Positions 34,190 to 43,618 of a DNA stretch of 64,000 bases are shown piece by piece. The DNA is from Candidatus Gracilibacteria bacterium (GTDB lineage Bacteria; Patescibacteriota; Gracilibacteria; UBA1369; UBA12473). Position 1 is the first letter of the stretch; each line of letters begins with the position of its first letter. Under the pieces are notes generated by a model. The model was not told the DNA's origin. It saw only the letters and a list, made by a program, of their open reading frames with translations, and did no database searches. The position numbers and the translations under genes are program-made. The stretch covers positions 124,001 to 188,000 of the forward strand of contig JBAZZS010000002.1 of assembly GCA_041658685.1 (NCBI GenBank), in the 5' to 3' direction.

Positions 34190-35500
34190 ATGCAATCTCA
34201 ATTCCTCGCCGCCATCAATGAGCTGTGCGAAAGCAAAAATCTTCCCAAAGATGTCATTATCGAAACCGTAAAGGCTGCCTTGCGCGCCGCATATCGCAAG
34301 GACTATGGAACCCGCGAACAAAATATTGATGTTGAGCTCACGGATTCGGGAAATTTTGCCACGATTTACATCATTAAAGAGGTGGTAAAAAAAGTCGAAG
34401 ACGATGAGATTGAAATCACGGTTAAGGATGCCAAGGCTTATAAAAAAGACGCCAAAGTTGGCGATCAAATTCGAATCGATGTGACCCCGGCAAGCTATGG
34501 CCGTATCGCGGCCCAATCCGCCAAACAGGTCATTCTTCAACGCCTGCAAGAAGCCGAGCGCGACATGATGTACGAAGCGTTTAAGGATCGTGAAAACGAA
34601 CTTATCAATGCGCTCATCCATCGCGTCGAAGATCGCAACGTGTATGTGGATCTTGGAAACATCACGACGTTTCTTCCGTATGACCAACAAATGCCGAATG
34701 AACGCTACTACGGCGGACAACGAATCAAACTTTATCTCGACAAAGTCATCAAAACCACCAAAGGCCCTCAACTGCTCATTTCCCGAACGCACCCCAATTT
34801 GGTGCGAAAACTCATGGAGCTTGAAATCCCCGAGATTCGTGAAGGAGTAGTGGAAGTCAAAGGCGTTTCTCGCGAACCCGGGATCCGTTGCAAAGTGGCC
34901 GTGAGCTCCAAAGATAAAAAAGTGGACCCGATCGGCGCTTGTGTGGGTCAAAAAGGCGTGCGCGTCACCGCGGTTATGGACGAACTCAACGGCGAACGCA
35001 TCGACATCATCGAATTCTGCGAAGAACCTTCTAAATTCATTGCCGCAGCCCTTTCTCCGGCCAAAATCACGCATATCAAATTGGACCAAAACGCCAAACG
35101 CGCGAGTGTTTTTGTGGCACAGGATCAACGTCCTCTCGCCATTGGGAAAAACGGCCAAAATGTAAGACTTGCTTCACAACTTACGGGTTGGGAAATCGAT
35201 ATTTTAGATGCTGTGGCCTTGAGTGAAACGGATAAAGCCGCTCCTGCACCGGGACGCAACGGCACCGCAGTTGAAAGCGCCAAGACTCCTGCCGGCGAAC
35301 CCGTTGTAGTTGGGCCCAAAGTGCTTAAAATCACAGACCTCGAAGGCATTTCCCCTGAAATCGTTGAAAAACTGGCAGCGGTTAACCTTATTGAGCTCGA
35401 ACAAATCAAGGGCTTGTCTGTCAAAGACTTCATGTCCATCGAAGGGATCAATGAAGAGGTGGCGAACATCTTGGTGGAAGAACTCAAAAAGGTGAAATAA
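34190..35500 (+). CDS. nusA: Transcription termination/antitermination factor NusA
   Basis: A 436-residue NusA. The N-terminal RNA-polymerase-binding domain (1-110), S1 domain (about 115-185, DRNVYVDLGNITTFLP), KH1 and KH2 (ACVGQKGVRVTAVMDELNGERIDII, then AIGKNGQNVRLASQL) are complete. A linker precedes a helix-hairpin-helix unit at 378-436 (KITDLEGISPEIVEKL, IKGLSVKDFMSIEGI), a single acidic-repeat-like module. The ATG at 34190 gives the standard start; upstream lies a terminator-like hairpin. rimP, infB and rbfA, the common partners, are not adjacent. Confidence 0.95.
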   Translation: MQSQFLAAINELCESKNLPKDVIIETVKAALRAAYRKDYGTREQNIDVELTDSGNFATIYIIKEVVKKVEDDEIEITVKDAKAYKKDAKVGDQIRIDVTPASYGRIAAQSAKQVILQRLQEAERDMMYEAFKDRENELINALIHRVEDRNVYVDLGNITTFLPYDQQMPNERYYGGQRIKLYLDKVIKTTKGPQLLISRTHPNLVRKLMELEIPEIREGVVEVKGVSREPGIRCKVAVSSKDKKVDPIGACVGQKGVRVTAVMDELNGERIDIIEFCEEPSKFIAAALSPAKITHIKLDQNAKRASVFVAQDQRPLAIGKNGQNVRLASQLTGWEIDILDAVALSETDKAAPAPGRNGTAVESAKTPAGEPVVVGPKVLKITDLEGISPEIVEKLAAVNLIELEQIKGLSVKDFMSIEGINEEVANILVEELKKVK

Positions 35501-35601
35501 TACCAATTCACAACAAAAAGCCTCTCAAGTAGAAGTTTTTTGTATGATTTCCCAATCTTATTTGTGCTTTTTCAAGTCGACTTGCTCCGATTTATATTAA
35601 T

Positions 35602-35685
35602 TTTGTAATACAAATTACGATAGCCTGTTTTTGCTTATTAGGATATTATGTTGCGCCAGATTGACAATTAATCATTAAATGTCAA
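35602..35685 (+). promoter_or_regulatory. Promoter and palindromes before the giant surface protein gene
   Basis: TAGCCT (35621-35626), 17-base spacer, TATTAT (35644-35649). Just upstream is TTTGTA-A-TACAAA (35602-35614). Just downstream, at the expected start site, is a 25-base inverted repeat with TTGACA/TGTCAA outer arms (35661-35685). The two palindromes flanking the promoter suggest regulated expression. The gap 35501-35719 holds nothing else I can see. Confidence 0.5.
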
Positions 35686-35719
35686 AATTAATTCTTTTAT
35701 CTTTTTAATTTACTCAGCC

Positions 35720-38700
35720 ATGAAATTGCTTAAATCGTTATTTTTCACTTCCCTTTTTCTGGGATCTTTTTTTGTGTTTGGGTTTGCGCAGGCCAAAGCC
35801 CTTACTTACTACGTCGACAACTCATCGACGAGAGAATATGATCCTTTCAATTTAGGGGAAGAATCCGAAATTGTTTTCCACCCAAACTGGGGATCTGCGG
35901 AAAAACCTTATAAAAACATTGATGATGTCCTTACTCGATTCTTGGATCGCCAAGACTATGAGCTTGCTTCTTATTTTGATTCGGGACTAGACATCCGCGT
36001 ATGCGGTACCGGCACTTATGGTCTTCTGGTTAAATATAACTCCGAACATCTTTCCTCTACCGAGATGGAGCATAGTTCCTCTATCTTGTTTAACATCCTT
36101 CCGTGGACCGGCCCTCTGTCCCCTTGCGGAAGAACCAATAACATCCAAGCTTCTATTACTATTCCCGACAACGATGCTTCCTTTGCTTGGATTACCCTAA
36201 AAGGATTCAATTTTCTAGCTGGTTCTGGGATCAGGATTCAAGATGATGCCAATCAGATTTCAATCCAAAACAATACTTTTAGTGGAAGTACTTCTATCCA
36301 AGTTCCGTCCCCATCTTCCGGCTATTATGTTTCGGAAGGTGGAGGGGTCTATATCGAAAACAATACTTTTTCCACCACGGCGCCCGCAGCCATTTCCATT
36401 GATTATGTTCCAACTCGGATAATAAACAATGTTTTCAATAATGGGAAAGTCGCATTGAATTTCAACACTCTTAGTTCCTCTTTTTCCGGGAATACTTTTA
36501 ACGGCGGTTCCATTTCATTTAATAATGTCAGCGGTTTCGGAATTGATGATAATCATTTTTTGAGCGGAGCCACGGTAACCCTTCTTAATAACTCTTCTTT
36601 TGGGGAAATGTCCGGAAATGAATTTGTGTCCCCCTCTTCCACGTCTTATGTGTTACAAGTTAAGGAAGGTTCCACTATTTTTACGTTAGAAAATAATACA
36701 TTTAGAGCTCCTAATGGCGCTTTTTTTGACGCGGATTCGGCGATTTACGAGATTTCAAATAATAATTTTTCTTCAGGCTTGGGAATGCCGGGAGGTACCG
36801 GGATTTTCATCGAATCGGAAAATAAAGCCGGAGATATTACTTCTAGCGGTTTGGTTGTTTTTTCTTCAAATATTTTTGTCCTTTATGAAGATGCCGTAAA
36901 CCTTGCATCCTCCATTCAAAGAGTCGAAGACAATCAATTCCAGGGCTGTGAAGATGGTTATCATTTAGGAACCGATGACGCCAATTTAGTGTCGGTAAGC
37001 GGTGATATTTTTAGTGGGGTGGATTATCCGTTCCATGTCGTGCTCGGGACATTGGCGCTTTCCGCGGTTGAACTTGACGCCATCGAGGCAACCGGTGGTA
37101 TTGCGGTCTTTCTTCTTGAAAATGGCGCATCTGTTAAAACCATTCAAAATGCACATGCCACGGGATTTGACATTGGGGTTTTAAGTCGCCAACTCACTAC
37201 ACCGCTTTTGGTTTCCGGAAATGATTTCAATAATATTTACACCGGAGTTCTTGTTGAATCCAAGCCCGGAGAATACATAGGAATTCAATCCGGAGAAATG
37301 GCCGAATCAGGAACTACCGCCCTTGTTCAAATCTGGAGCAACCACTTTACCAATGATGAAGAAATGGATGATTATGACACCCTTGGAATTGCCGGAGCTT
37401 CGTCTAATTTAGATATTTTCTACAATGTTTTTTCCGGTTTCAACCAAATTGTTTCCGCTTATGACAGCTATATTGATAAAATTACATTTAATGAATATGA
37501 AGGCTCTGATTTTTATATTGAAAAGCCTGCCATTCATCTTGTTTTAGTCGAAGGCAATTCTTCTCATAATCCGGTTCTTTATGCCAACAACCATTCCCAT
37601 TCCAAATATCCTTATGAACTTTATTTAGACAACTCTGTTTTTGGCTCTTCCGTTTATGATATCCACCATATTAAAATTAAAGTGGCCCAAGAAACTCTTT
37701 CTTCAAGCGAAGCCGATATTTACGCTCAAAATGACAGTTCTTTTTCGGGGACATTTAGCATTCAAACAGAGGAAGTTTCACTGAATGGCCCCAGGGGTAT
37801 CGTCAGTGTAGGACAAGGTACGGATTTAGACATCCAAGGGACTCAATTCAATAATTCACTTTACGGCATTTCTTTCACCGATGAATCCGGAGGATCCTAT
37901 TCAGCCGATATCAATATCAATGATTCCCGGTTTTTAAATTGCCAAAACGCCATTTACGGATTGGGTACAGGGGACAGCCTTATTATAAACAGTATAAGTA
38001 ATAATATTTTTAATGAGGTCAATTTCCCTATTTATTTGGACGGGATGGCGTCCATCAATACTATTTCCAAAAACACCATTGGGGAAGCAGGGATGGGGAT
38101 GACGTTTATGAACAGTACGTTGGATGGTTCTATTTTCAGTAATAAACTCACCAATACTTCTCTCACAGGAATTTCTTTTTCCGGATCGACTCTGAATGGA
38201 AATATTTACGGGAATACTCTTTCGGGAAGCGCAAACGGGATTTATCTTGAAGGGAACACTTTGGGTGGTTCTATTTTCAACAATGTCATCACTCATACTT
38301 CGGGATCCGGGGTGGCTTTTGACGGAAACTATCTTGGAAAGCCTGAATTTTACATTTTAAACAACAGCTTTGACCAAAACGTTCACGATTTATCATTCCT
38401 CAATGGGGACACTGCGGCCAAAACCATGATTTACAATAATTTATTTTCTTTTTCCGTCGATGGGCCGATTACGGCTGAAGACAACAGCCTCGACAATGCT
38501 TGGGTTGACTCCAACCTATTCCAAATTTCCACTGAAACGCAGCCTGTGGCCGATTTAAATGGGACTTCTTACTCTCTGAATGCCTTCAATAATCACATGA
38601 GCACAATCATGGAAGAAACCCCGGATAATTTTTACGACTGGCTTCATTCTTCTCCTTACTACAATGCAACGGGAGGAAATTACAACTTAAAACCTGCTTC

Positions 38701-41467
38701 CTTTGCCGTGGATGCCGGAGATGATTTTGGAATCGTTTCCGCCGATATTTCCGGAGCGGCTCGTGTTTCAGGCGGAGGAATGGATTTGGGAGCTTTCGAG
38801 TTTATTGTTTCCAGCGATACGGACGGCGATAAATTATGGGATGAATCCGAGGAATCCTGGGGCGCCGATCCTTCTGTTGCGGATAGCGATGAAGATGGAC
38901 TGGCTGATGGAGAAGAAACGACGCTTTATCGCACCAGCCCGGTGGAGGCGGACAGTGATGCAGATGCTGCTTCCGATGGCGATGAAATTATGGCCGGGAG
39001 CGATCCTTTGAATTCTTCGAGTACGCCAATTTATGATGATACGGACGGCGATGGACTCTACGATTATGAAGAAACAGGGGAATATGGCACAGATCCCAAT
39101 GATTCCGACAGCGATGATGATGGATTAAATGACGGAGAAGAAGTAAACGGGACGCGCGGGTATGTCACGGATCCTCTGTTGGCGGATACGGATTCAGACA
39201 CACTGAATGATGGAGAGGAATACGAGCATGGGACGAATCCTACCGACCCCGATTCCGATGACGATAGCGTCAATGACGGCCTTGATCTCTGCCTTTCAAC
39301 CCCCATCGGGGAAGCGGTCAACTCCGTGGGTTGCGCGGCCTCGGAACGAGATTCCGATGGCGATGGCGTTTATGATGATGCCGATGCCTTCCCGAGTGAT
39401 TCTACCGAATGGGCTGATGCCGATAACGACGGCATGGGCGATAATGCCGATGCCTGCGATGCCACCCCTTCCGGTTCAACCATTGATTCAAATGGTTGCG
39501 CGGCTTCGGAACGAGATACAGATAATGATGGTGTGAATGATAGCTTTGACCTGTGCCCTGCAACCCCTGTGGGGGCTGAGGTTAATAGCGTAGGTTGCTC
39601 TACTTCGGAACGAGATTCCGATGGAGATGGCGTTTATGATGATGCCGATGCCTTCCCGAGTGATTCTACCGAATGGGCTGATGCCGATAACGACGGCATG
39701 GGCGATAATGCCGATGCTTGCGATGCCACCCCTTCCGGTTCAACGATTGATTCAAATGGTTGTGCGGCTTCGGAACGAGATACGGATAATGATGGTGTGA
39801 ATGACAGCTTTGATCTCTGTCCTGCAACCCCAACCGGTGTAGCGGTTAATAGCGTTGGTTGCGCGGCTTCCGAACGTGATACGGACGGCGATGGCGTTAA
39901 TGACGATACCGACGTGTTCCCGAGTGATTCTACCGAATGGGCTGATGCCGATAACGACGGCATGGGAGATAATGCCGATGCTTGCGATGCCACCCCCTCC
40001 GGGTCAACGATTGACTCGAATGGTTGCGCGACTTCTGAACTAGATACGGATGGGGATGGGTCTATGGACGATGTCGATGCCTGTCCTACTGTTGCCTTTG
40101 TCTCCGGCTATGACACCAACCTTGATGGGTGTACCGATAACTCCGACAACGATGACTTTACGGATGATCTCGATGCCTGTCCCGCCGAAGATTCTCGTGG
40201 CTTTGACTCTAATTCCGATGGTTGCATCGACGATACTGACGGCGATGGGGTAAAAGACGATGTCGATCTTTGTCCCGCGACCACCGAGACTACGGGCCTT
40301 GATGCCTATGGCTGTTCTGATATGGACCGCCGCACCGATTCCGATGGCGATGGAGTTTATGACGACTCCGATGCCTTCCCGACAGACCCAACCGAATGGA
40401 GCGATTCCGATGACGATGGTTATGGCGATAATGAAGCTGACGCCTTCCCGAGTGATGGTTCCGAATGGGCCGATTCCGATGGCGATGGCATGGGCGATAA
40501 TGCTGATGCTTGCGATGCCACCCCCTCCGGGTCAACAATCGATTCAAGTGGTTGCGCGGCTTCGGAGCGAGATACGGATGGCGATGGAGTTTATGATAGC
40601 CTCGATCTCTGCCCTTCCACTCCAACCGGAGAATCTGCGGACGCGAATGGTTGTTCCGCTTCACAACGAGACACCGATGGCGACGGATACATGGATGATG
40701 TTGACGTTTGCGTAAGTGAAGACTCCCGTGGCTATGACGACGGGACCGGATGTATTGCCGATACCGATAACGATGGGGTAAAGGACAATGTCGATGTTTG
40801 CGCCAGTACTCCAACGGGTGAAACAGCGGACAGCACCGGTTGTTCCGCTTCGCAACGAGACACCGATGGCGATGGAATGGACGATGCTTGGGAAACGCTG
40901 TATGGACTTGATCCTTCAAATCCAAGCGATGCAGCCCTCGATGAAGAAGGAGATGGTCTCACCAATCTTAAGGAATACAATTATGAGACTGACCCGACTG
41001 CGTTTGATTCTTCGGTGTATTATAGCGATACTGGCGATTTTGGGGTGACGTACGGAACCGGAGCAAATGCGGCCTTAGGTAAAACAGTAACTCCAGATAT
41101 AACAGCCTATGGCTATCATTCAACCAATTTAGTAGATGGGAATATTTCTTCTCTCGCTTACCCTGCGAGCACTACATTTGATTATGAAATTGATCTGGGC
41201 GAAGCCGAACCATTGGAAAGCGTTTTGTTATACTGGGGTTATTTTGGGGGGCCGATTTACATCTCGGATTGGGCGTTAAGCGGGACTTTATCGGATGGAA
41301 CGGAAGTGATCTTGGCTCAAGCCCCTTTTAGCCCGAATACCTACCAAACATTAGTCATGCTGGATCCCGGATTACAAGGTCTTGAGTTCACCAAACTTGA
41401 GATTTTCGCTTCCAGCGATGTCGGAAACTGGATCGGCATGTTTGAATTGTTCGCCTATGAGTTGTAA
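35720..41467 (+). CDS. Giant secreted protein: beta-helix, TSP3 calcium repeats, discoidin-like C-terminus
   Basis: A 1915-residue exported protein. Signal peptide 1-27 (LGSFFVFGFAQAKA). Residues 28-130 resemble the DUF1565 start (TYYVDN...GSAEKPYKNIDDVL). From about 160 to 1000 comes a right-handed parallel beta-helix of NNxF/NxFxG coils. Residues about 1033-1735 are thrombospondin-type-3 calcium-binding repeats (DxDxDGxxD), with an 88-residue super-repeat copied three times. The last 140 residues resemble an F5/8 type C (discoidin) domain (NLVDGNISS, DLGEAEPLESVLLYWGYFG, NWIGMFEL). There is no SLH, LPXTG or membrane anchor, so it is released or held by its glycan-binding end. An adhesin is the best guess. 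Confidence 0.85.
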   Translation: MKLLKSLFFTSLFLGSFFVFGFAQAKALTYYVDNSSTREYDPFNLGEESEIVFHPNWGSAEKPYKNIDDVLTRFLDRQDYELASYFDSGLDIRVCGTGTYGLLVKYNSEHLSSTEMEHSSSILFNILPWTGPLSPCGRTNNIQASITIPDNDASFAWITLKGFNFLAGSGIRIQDDANQISIQNNTFSGSTSIQVPSPSSGYYVSEGGGVYIENNTFSTTAPAAISIDYVPTRIINNVFNNGKVALNFNTLSSSFSGNTFNGGSISFNNVSGFGIDDNHFLSGATVTLLNNSSFGEMSGNEFVSPSSTSYVLQVKEGSTIFTLENNTFRAPNGAFFDADSAIYEISNNNFSSGLGMPGGTGIFIESENKAGDITSSGLVVFSSNIFVLYEDAVNLASSIQRVEDNQFQGCEDGYHLGTDDANLVSVSGDIFSGVDYPFHVVLGTLALSAVELDAIEATGGIAVFLLENGASVKTIQNAHATGFDIGVLSRQLTTPLLVSGNDFNNIYTGVLVESKPGEYIGIQSGEMAESGTTALVQIWSNHFTNDEEMDDYDTLGIAGASSNLDIFYNVFSGFNQIVSAYDSYIDKITFNEYEGSDFYIEKPAIHLVLVEGNSSHNPVLYANNHSHSKYPYELYLDNSVFGSSVYDIHHIKIKVAQETLSSSEADIYAQNDSSFSGTFSIQTEEVSLNGPRGIVSVGQGTDLDIQGTQFNNSLYGISFTDESGGSYSADININDSRFLNCQNAIYGLGTGDSLIINSISNNIFNEVNFPIYLDGMASINTISKNTIGEAGMGMTFMNSTLDGSIFSNKLTNTSLTGISFSGSTLNGNIYGNTLSGSANGIYLEGNTLGGSIFNNVITHTSGSGVAFDGNYLGKPEFYILNNSFDQNVHDLSFLNGDTAAKTMIYNNLFSFSVDGPITAEDNSLDNAWVDSNLFQISTETQPVADLNGTSYSLNAFNNHMSTIMEETPDNFYDWLHSSPYYNATGGNYNLKPASFAVDAGDDFGIVSADISGAARVSGGGMDLGAFEFIVSSDTDGDKLWDESEESWGADPSVADSDEDGLADGEETTLYRTSPVEADSDADAASDGDEIMAGSDPLNSSSTPIYDDTDGDGLYDYEETGEYGTDPNDSDSDDDGLNDGEEVNGTRGYVTDPLLADTDSDTLNDGEEYEHGTNPTDPDSDDDSVNDGLDLCLSTPIGEAVNSVGCAASERDSDGDGVYDDADAFPSDSTEWADADNDGMGDNADACDATPSGSTIDSNGCAASERDTDNDGVNDSFDLCPATPVGAEVNSVGCSTSERDSDGDGVYDDADAFPSDSTEWADADNDGMGDNADACDATPSGSTIDSNGCAASERDTDNDGVNDSFDLCPATPTGVAVNSVGCAASERDTDGDGVNDDTDVFPSDSTEWADADNDGMGDNADACDATPSGSTIDSNGCATSELDTDGDGSMDDVDACPTVAFVSGYDTNLDGCTDNSDNDDFTDDLDACPAEDSRGFDSNSDGCIDDTDGDGVKDDVDLCPATTETTGLDAYGCSDMDRRTDSDGDGVYDDSDAFPTDPTEWSDSDDDGYGDNEADAFPSDGSEWADSDGDGMGDNADACDATPSGSTIDSSGCAASERDTDGDGVYDSLDLCPSTPTGESADANGCSASQRDTDGDGYMDDVDVCVSEDSRGYDDGTGCIADTDNDGVKDNVDVCASTPTGETADSTGCSASQRDTDGDGMDDAWETLYGLDPSNPSDAALDEEGDGLTNLKEYNYETDPTAFDSSVYYSDTGDFGVTYGTGANAALGKTVTPDITAYGYHSTNLVDGNISSLAYPASTTFDYEIDLGEAEPLESVLLYWGYFGGPIYISDWALSGTLSDGTEVILAQAPFSPNTYQTLVMLDPGLQGLEFTKLEIFASSDVGNWIGMFELFAYEL
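39349..39990 (+). repeat. 264-bp near-identical tandem repeats in the TSP3 region
   Basis: Segments starting near 39350, 39614 and 39878 share long identical runs with an 88-codon period. A partial fourth copy lies near 40440-40560. Third-position identity implies recent duplication or gene conversion, so copy number may vary between strains and assemblies. Confidence 0.8.
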
Positions 41468-41493
41468 TTGAGGATTGTAAAAAAAATTGATTT

Positions 41494-41527
41494 AAAAAAG
41501 AGGGCCTAATCCAGGGTTCTCTTTTTT
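41494..41527 (+). terminator. Terminator after the giant protein gene
   Basis: AAAAAAGAG and CTCTTTTTT arms with an inner CCT/AGG pairing, 27 bases after the stop codon; ends in a T run. Confidence 0.75.
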
Positions 41528-41556
41528 AATTAAAATATGTTGTAACTCAATAGATT

Positions 41557-41580
41557 AAAATCCTTCCTAGGAAGGATTTT
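41557..41580. repeat. Perfect 24-bp palindrome before pilB
   Basis: AAAATCCTTCC-TA-GGAAGGATTTT. It could be a second terminator ending in T4, or an operator upstream of the pilB promoter (TATAAT at 41661-41666). Confidence 0.6.
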
Positions 41581-41686
41581 ACAGATACGATTCCATCCCA
41601 CGCGATCAAGGTTACATCTTTTGTCAAGGGCCCTGGGTTTCAAAAATCCAATTTTTACGGTATAATATATAGATAACTTAAACCTT

Positions 41687-43570
41687 ATGGCAGATTCTAC
41701 CCCTCAATCGGCGACGGCAAATGTAACCAATGGAGCCTCGGCAACAACCCCACCGACGGTCGCTGTAACGACCCCAACAATACAACAAATCGCCCCGACT
41801 TTTTCGGTCATGCAGCCGTCTCAACCAGCGGCAACACCCTCTGCGATCACCTCAGTCGGAATGTCGTCAAGCGCGGCTGTGGCGCCTCAACCAACGGCGA
41901 ACTCCTCTGCGGCACAATCAACCGCGGGGACAAGCGCTGTGTCCGACAACCTTTTCAAAATCAATCGAGACCTCAAAGAAAAGGCGGTAAAAGAACAAGC
42001 CGCGCGATTTGGATATGGCTACATCGATATTGAAAAAATCCCGATCAATCCGGACCTCGCTTCTGTTTTCTATGAATCCGAGGCAATCAAAGCTCTTTGT
42101 ATCCCCTTTTTTCGTGTGGGAAAAAAATTACGCGTTGCGCTTTTTGATCCTAAAAAAGAAGAAACCGTTCAGCTGCTCGAAAGCCTCAAACAAAAAGGAT
42201 ATCTCCTTAACATCAATTTGGCTTCGGATGAGGGGATTAAATCCATTATCGATCGTTTGTATGCCGCCACGCGCAAATACGCGGCGCAGGAAATTGTGAC
42301 GCAAGTTTCCGAAGCTGATATTCAGGCGTATGAAAAAGAAATCCAAAATCTTGGCGAACTCAAAAATAAATTGCAAACCATCACGTCCGAAGAGGCGCTG
42401 AATCTCATTAATGTGGGGGCCATTAAAACCGGCGCTTCCGACATCCACATCCAACCCGAAGAGAAAAATGCCATTTTGCGTTTTCGCATTGATGGAGTTT
42501 TGCAAAAAATCTTTGAAATGGATCTTAAGATTTTTGCCAACATTACAAACCAACTCAAATACAAATCCGGAATGAAGCTCAACATCACGAATGTTCCGCA
42601 AGATGGACGTTTTTATTTCGTGATTAATCAACGAAAAATCGACGTTCGTGTTTCCGCTCTTCCTACAGAATTCGGAGAAACGTTTGTGCTCCGGTTGCTC
42701 GACAGCGGGAAAGGATTTTTGGCATTTGATCAATGCGGATTCATTGGGCGAAATCTGGAGCTGATGAACAAGTCGGTGCAAATTTCACACGGCATGATCT
42801 TGGCCACCGGGCCCACGGGCTCCGGAAAAACGACCACCTTGTATTCGTTGCTCAATCAATTCAATTCACCACAAGTCAAAATCATCACTCTCGAAGATCC
42901 GATCGAATATCACCTCCCCGGAATTTCGCAAAGCCAGATCAATGAAAAACGCGGGTATAATTTTGCCGATGGCTTGCGATCCATTCTTCGACAAGATCCG
43001 GACATCGTTATGGTGGGTGAAATCCGTGACCGAGAAACCGCAGAAACTGCCGCCCAAGCGGCATTGACCGGACACATTTTGCTTTCAACTTTACATACCA
43101 ATAGCGCGATTGAAACCATTCCGCGATTGATCAATATCGGGCTGGTTCCGTTCATGGTGGCGCCCTCGTTGCACATGGTGATTGCTCAACGTTTGGTTCG
43201 AAAATTATGCCTCTCTTGTCGCAAAAAAAGTCCGATCACGGAGGTTGAGAGAAAAGAACTCGAAGAGACATGTTCTATGGTTTTAAAACTGCAACCGGGT
43301 GCGTCTTGTACCGTTCCCGCCGAGCTTTGGCATGCGGGTGAATGCGATAAATGCAGCCACACGGGCTATTCCGGACAAATGGGAATTCATGAAATTTTAG
43401 TCGTGGATGATCCCATTCGCGAACTCATTTTGCAAAATGCGCCCTCAAATGCGATTTTCATGAAAGCGCGTGAGCAGGGCATGACCACGATGCGTGAAGA
43501 TGGACTCATGAAAGTGATGCAGGAAATCACGACGCTGGAAGAAGTCCAAAGAGTGACGCAGCTGTTGTAA
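41687..43570 (+). CDS. pilB: Type IV pilus assembly ATPase PilB (GspE/PulE family)
   Basis: A 627-residue hexameric ATPase powering pilus extension or DNA-uptake pseudopilus assembly. Residues 1-90 are low-complexity Ala/Thr/Pro/Ser. A GspE N-terminal-like domain covers about 95-190. The motor domain has Walker A GPTGSGKTT (about 375-383), the Asp box TLEDPIEYH, Walker B (DPDIVMVGEIRD), the His box (TGHILLSTLHTN) and a four-cysteine zinc site (CLSC...CDKC). All are intact. A TATAAT at 41661-41666 leaves a leader of about 14 bases. Other pil genes are elsewhere; dprA two genes on suggests a link to natural competence. Confidence 0.94.
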   Translation: MADSTPQSATANVTNGASATTPPTVAVTTPTIQQIAPTFSVMQPSQPAATPSAITSVGMSSSAAVAPQPTANSSAAQSTAGTSAVSDNLFKINRDLKEKAVKEQAARFGYGYIDIEKIPINPDLASVFYESEAIKALCIPFFRVGKKLRVALFDPKKEETVQLLESLKQKGYLLNINLASDEGIKSIIDRLYAATRKYAAQEIVTQVSEADIQAYEKEIQNLGELKNKLQTITSEEALNLINVGAIKTGASDIHIQPEEKNAILRFRIDGVLQKIFEMDLKIFANITNQLKYKSGMKLNITNVPQDGRFYFVINQRKIDVRVSALPTEFGETFVLRLLDSGKGFLAFDQCGFIGRNLELMNKSVQISHGMILATGPTGSGKTTTLYSLLNQFNSPQVKIITLEDPIEYHLPGISQSQINEKRGYNFADGLRSILRQDPDIVMVGEIRDRETAETAAQAALTGHILLSTLHTNSAIETIPRLINIGLVPFMVAPSLHMVIAQRLVRKLCLSCRKKSPITEVERKELEETCSMVLKLQPGASCTVPAELWHAGECDKCSHTGYSGQMGIHEILVVDDPIRELILQNAPSNAIFMKAREQGMTTMREDGLMKVMQEITTLEEVQRVTQLL

Positions 43571-43618
43571 TGCTATAAATTATAAATTGTAAGGAAAAGC
43601 ATTTAACAATCACTCAAC

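Noticed and set aside
34169..35158. 329-codon open frame antisense to nusA
   Set aside because: NusA is clearly real over the whole stretch; the antisense product has the Phe/His/Asp composition expected from the mirror of biased codons.
35661..35690. Strong promoter starting at TTGACA in the palindrome
   Set aside because: No acceptable -10 follows at 16-18 bases; the TAGCCT/TATTAT pair upstream is better, so the TTGACA is taken as a palindrome arm.
39349..40560. CRISPR-like periodicity
   Set aside because: The 264-bp period encodes protein repeats; no short repeats with unique spacers.
40290..40925. 211-codon antisense frame in the TSP3 region
   Set aside because: Its His/Arg-rich product is the mirror of repeated GAT/GGC codons encoding Asp/Gly; no independent evidence.
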